In this document: positions 14,086 through 15,843 of the stretch, piece after piece
Layout of the letters: every line of letters begins with the position of its first letter
Position numbering within the stretch: position 1 is the first letter of the stretch
Source: Bacillota bacterium
GTDB taxonomy: Bacteria > Bacillota > Dehalobacteriia > UBA4068
DNA length: 15,843 nt
NCBI GenBank assembly: GCA_009778255.1
Contig: WRKD01000194.1
Span: 1-15,843 of the forward strand
Direction: 5' to 3'
Program-made: the position numbers and the translations under genes
The notes under the pieces: model-generated
What the model saw: the letters and a program-made list of their open reading frames with translations, nothing else
The model's database searches: none
Told to the model about the DNA's origin: nothing

Positions 14086-14346
14086 ATATACCATATCTGG
14101 TAGCATTTTTTAGTATGCTAAAAACTTTGCACATTATGCATCTAATTGAAAGGAGTGATATAATAAAACATTATACATGATATAAAATGAAAGGGAGGTT
14201 GAAACTGTCAATTATTAACCACATATTATTTACAATAGTATGCAATTGGAGAACCCCAACTCCTAATAATGAGGCAGAAAAGGTCGAATCTCTACAAATT
14301 GTATGATAGAGGTTTAAAAACATTTACAAGAAAGGTAGTTAAAAAC
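14086..14346 (+). promoter_or_regulatory. Long structured 5' leader of the InlB-repeat gene
   Basis: The leader can form a hairpin TTTTTAG-TATG-CTAAAAA (14107-14124) and a second stem AATCTCTA (14287-14294) with TAGAGGTT (14307-14314, one G-U pair). Two ribosome-site-like runs occur, GAAAGGAGTGAT (14148-14159) and AAGGGAGG (14191-14198), neither with a normally spaced start codon. A 39-codon frame from ATG 14187 to TGA 14306 has no ribosome site of its own. The leader matches no riboswitch class I recognise. Confidence 0.45.
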
Positions 14347-15843
14347 ATGAAAAAGCTTTTCATAACTCTTTTAATAGCTACATTATTATTGGGCGTGGCT
14401 ATACCAACACTGGCGATGCAACCAACTGTAATTAATGTAACCTCGCAGCAAACTCTGCTAACTGCATTAGAAACCGCCAGATCCAATCCAAATACACCTT
14501 ATGATATACATATATCAAGTTCCTTTAGCATTTCCAATGGAACTACGCTGACTGTACCGGCTAATGTATGGCTTTATATCGACGCCGGCGCTACCTTATC
14601 TATGAACGGCGGGTCTACCAAGCTGGTGAATAACGGTGTTATACATATATATGGCACTCTTAATCACTCCAGTAACATTTATAATCAGGGATTAGGAAAA
14701 GTATATGTTTATCCGGGCCATAAAATAAATGGTAATACAAAATTCATATCCGATGGCGACCCTATAGTGAGGCCCGACGGCTGGCTGATAGAATTCAATG
14801 CCAATGGCGGGATTTTCGCCGACGGCACTTTACGTGTATCGGAACATGTTTCGGATGATAACGGTGCTCAACTGATCAGCCCGCCGGTTTTAGGCATAAC
14901 TAAAGCCGGTTTTATTCTTGATGGTTGGTATACAGCCATTGATGGAGGAGTTAAATGGGATTTTGATGTAGATAAAGTGAGCGGAAATACTGTATTATTC
15001 GCGCATTGGGCAAATGCGGTTTTCACGGTAGTTTTCCTTGATTGGGATGATACGGTTTTGTTGACTGTAGATGTGCCATATGGCAGCCAGGCAACTCCTC
15101 CCGCCAATCCCAATACAAAAACGAATTATCATTTTGTAGAATGGGATAATGAAGATTTTGATTATGTTACAGAAAATATGACCATCAAGGCGATTTATTC
15201 AATCAATACTTATGATGTAGAGTTTTTTGATTGGGACGGTGAAAGACTTTCATTGCAAGTTATTGAACACGGCAGCGCCGCGACAGCGCCAACCGCTAAG
15301 GATGACCGGCCCGGGCATCATTTTGTTGGCTGGTTACCGGCGGATTTTACCAATATAACCGAAAATTTATCAGTGCATGCTCATTATGAAAGAAATACAT
15401 ATACTGTGACTTTTGTCGATTGGAATGATGCTGTGCTTGCGACAGTGCCGGTTCTCTATGAACAAGCCGCCCAAGAGCCAGCGCATCCCGATAATAAGCC
15501 ATACTATTTCTTTGTAGGCTGGGATAAAGATTTTAGCAAAGTTGTTGATAATATTACAGTGAAAGCCCTTTATGAACCTCATGAATTTGCGATCACTTAT
15601 ATTCTTGGTGAAGACGGTGTGAATGATGATGATAACCCCGGAGAATATAATATAGAAAGCCCGACAATCACATTAAAAGACCCCACCAGGGAAGGTTATA
15701 CCTTTGTGAAATGGGAGCCGGGCAACACCATACCCACCGGCAGCTTCGGTGAAAAAACTTTTACCGCCATCTGGGAAGCCAATGCCTATACCATAACCTA
15801 TATCCTCAACGACGGAACGAATGATGCTGCCAACCCAGGCACT
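14347..15843 (+). CDS. Secreted InlB-repeat (Listeria-Bacteroides repeat) surface protein, 3' end outside window
   Basis: The frame is open from ATG 14347 to the window end (499 residues). A signal peptide (1-23, MKKLF then a leucine-rich core ending TLA) is followed by a beta-rich stretch (about 60-130, TVPANVWLYIDAGATLSM, VNNGVIHIYGTL) that resembles right-handed beta-helix sequence. Repeats follow: a classic InlB/Flg_new unit at about 147-221 (EFNANGG, GFILDGWYT), three shorter units of about 62-65 residues at 222-286, 287-348 and 349-410 (pattern FxDWxD ... FVGW ... NITVKALYE), another classic unit at about 413-477 (YILGEDG, GYTFVKWEP, FTAIWEA) and the start of one more. Such proteins are exported and usually anchored to the wall, acting in adhesion or envelope structure. 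The anchor would lie beyond the window. AAAGGT lies 10 nt before the ATG. Confidence 0.85.
   Translation, partial: MKKLFITLLIATLLLGVAIPTLAMQPTVINVTSQQTLLTALETARSNPNTPYDIHISSSFSISNGTTLTVPANVWLYIDAGATLSMNGGSTKLVNNGVIHIYGTLNHSSNIYNQGLGKVYVYPGHKINGNTKFISDGDPIVRPDGWLIEFNANGGIFADGTLRVSEHVSDDNGAQLISPPVLGITKAGFILDGWYTAIDGGVKWDFDVDKVSGNTVLFAHWANAVFTVVFLDWDDTVLLTVDVPYGSQATPPANPNTKTNYHFVEWDNEDFDYVTENMTIKAIYSINTYDVEFFDWDGERLSLQVIEHGSAATAPTAKDDRPGHHFVGWLPADFTNITENLSVHAHYERNTYTVTFVDWNDAVLATVPVLYEQAAQEPAHPDNKPYYFFVGWDKDFSKVVDNITVKALYEPHEFAITYILGEDGVNDDDNPGEYNIESPTITLKDPTREGYTFVKWEPGNTIPTGSFGEKTFTAIWEANAYTITYILNDGTNDAANPGT

Overview
The window looks like a chromosomal segment of a low- to mid-GC member of the Bacillota, probably Clostridia or a relative. 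This rests on the gene families (DUF1292, MltG, a U32 protein of the YrrN/YrrO type, a fold-type I SpeA decarboxylase, copper-amine-oxidase-like surface modules), on strong SigA-type promoters and on AGGAGG-type ribosome sites. I cannot name a genus. No rRNA, tRNA, CRISPR array, transposase or phage gene was seen.

Layout. (1) 1-851 is AT-rich and poor in genes: the 3' end of an unknown gene, a 50-nt palindrome, one copy of a dispersed hairpin-plus-heptad repeat, and a decayed second copy of the unknown gene. (2) 852-3352 is a plus-strand set for molybdenum hydroxylase maturation: an FCD-type GntR regulator, a ModE-like HTH fused to YqeC, and a MocA-like nucleotidyltransferase. No hydroxylase gene is in view. 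(3) 3354-6280 begins with a textbook promoter and holds a DUF1292 gene with its terminator, then mltG and a U32 family gene. This resembles the B. subtilis yrzB-yrrL-yrrM-yrrN-yrrO block, but yrrM (trmR) is missing. (4) 6306-7806 is a second repeat copy followed directly by a secreted GH18 protein with two copper-amine-oxidase-like modules. (5) 7834-12323 is a tight polyamine operon, speA-speE-speB-carboxy(nor)spermidine dehydrogenase, behind a strong promoter with a dyad in its core. (6) 12320-12446 is a convergent junction with a half and a full repeat copy; these supply the TAA stop codons of both flanking genes. (7) 12444-13820 (minus) is a PAS-AAA-Fis sigma-54 activator. (8) 14052-15843 is a strong promoter, a leader of about 260 nt and a secreted InlB-repeat protein that runs off the window.

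How the genes work together. SpeA would make agmatine from arginine and SpeB would convert it to putrescine. Two routes from there are both represented, each incompletely: SpeE, which needs decarboxylated AdoMet (no speD here), and the carboxyspermidine route, whose decarboxylase (nspC) is also absent. SpeB or the dehydrogenase might instead act on agmatine-derived intermediates. The YqeC and MocA proteins would equip a selenium-dependent molybdenum hydroxylase encoded elsewhere.

The items most worth a second look are the dispersed repeat family and its use as a source of stop codons, the mixed polyamine gene set, the ModE-YqeC fusion and the structured leader of the InlB-repeat gene. I saw no clearly new defence or mobile system.
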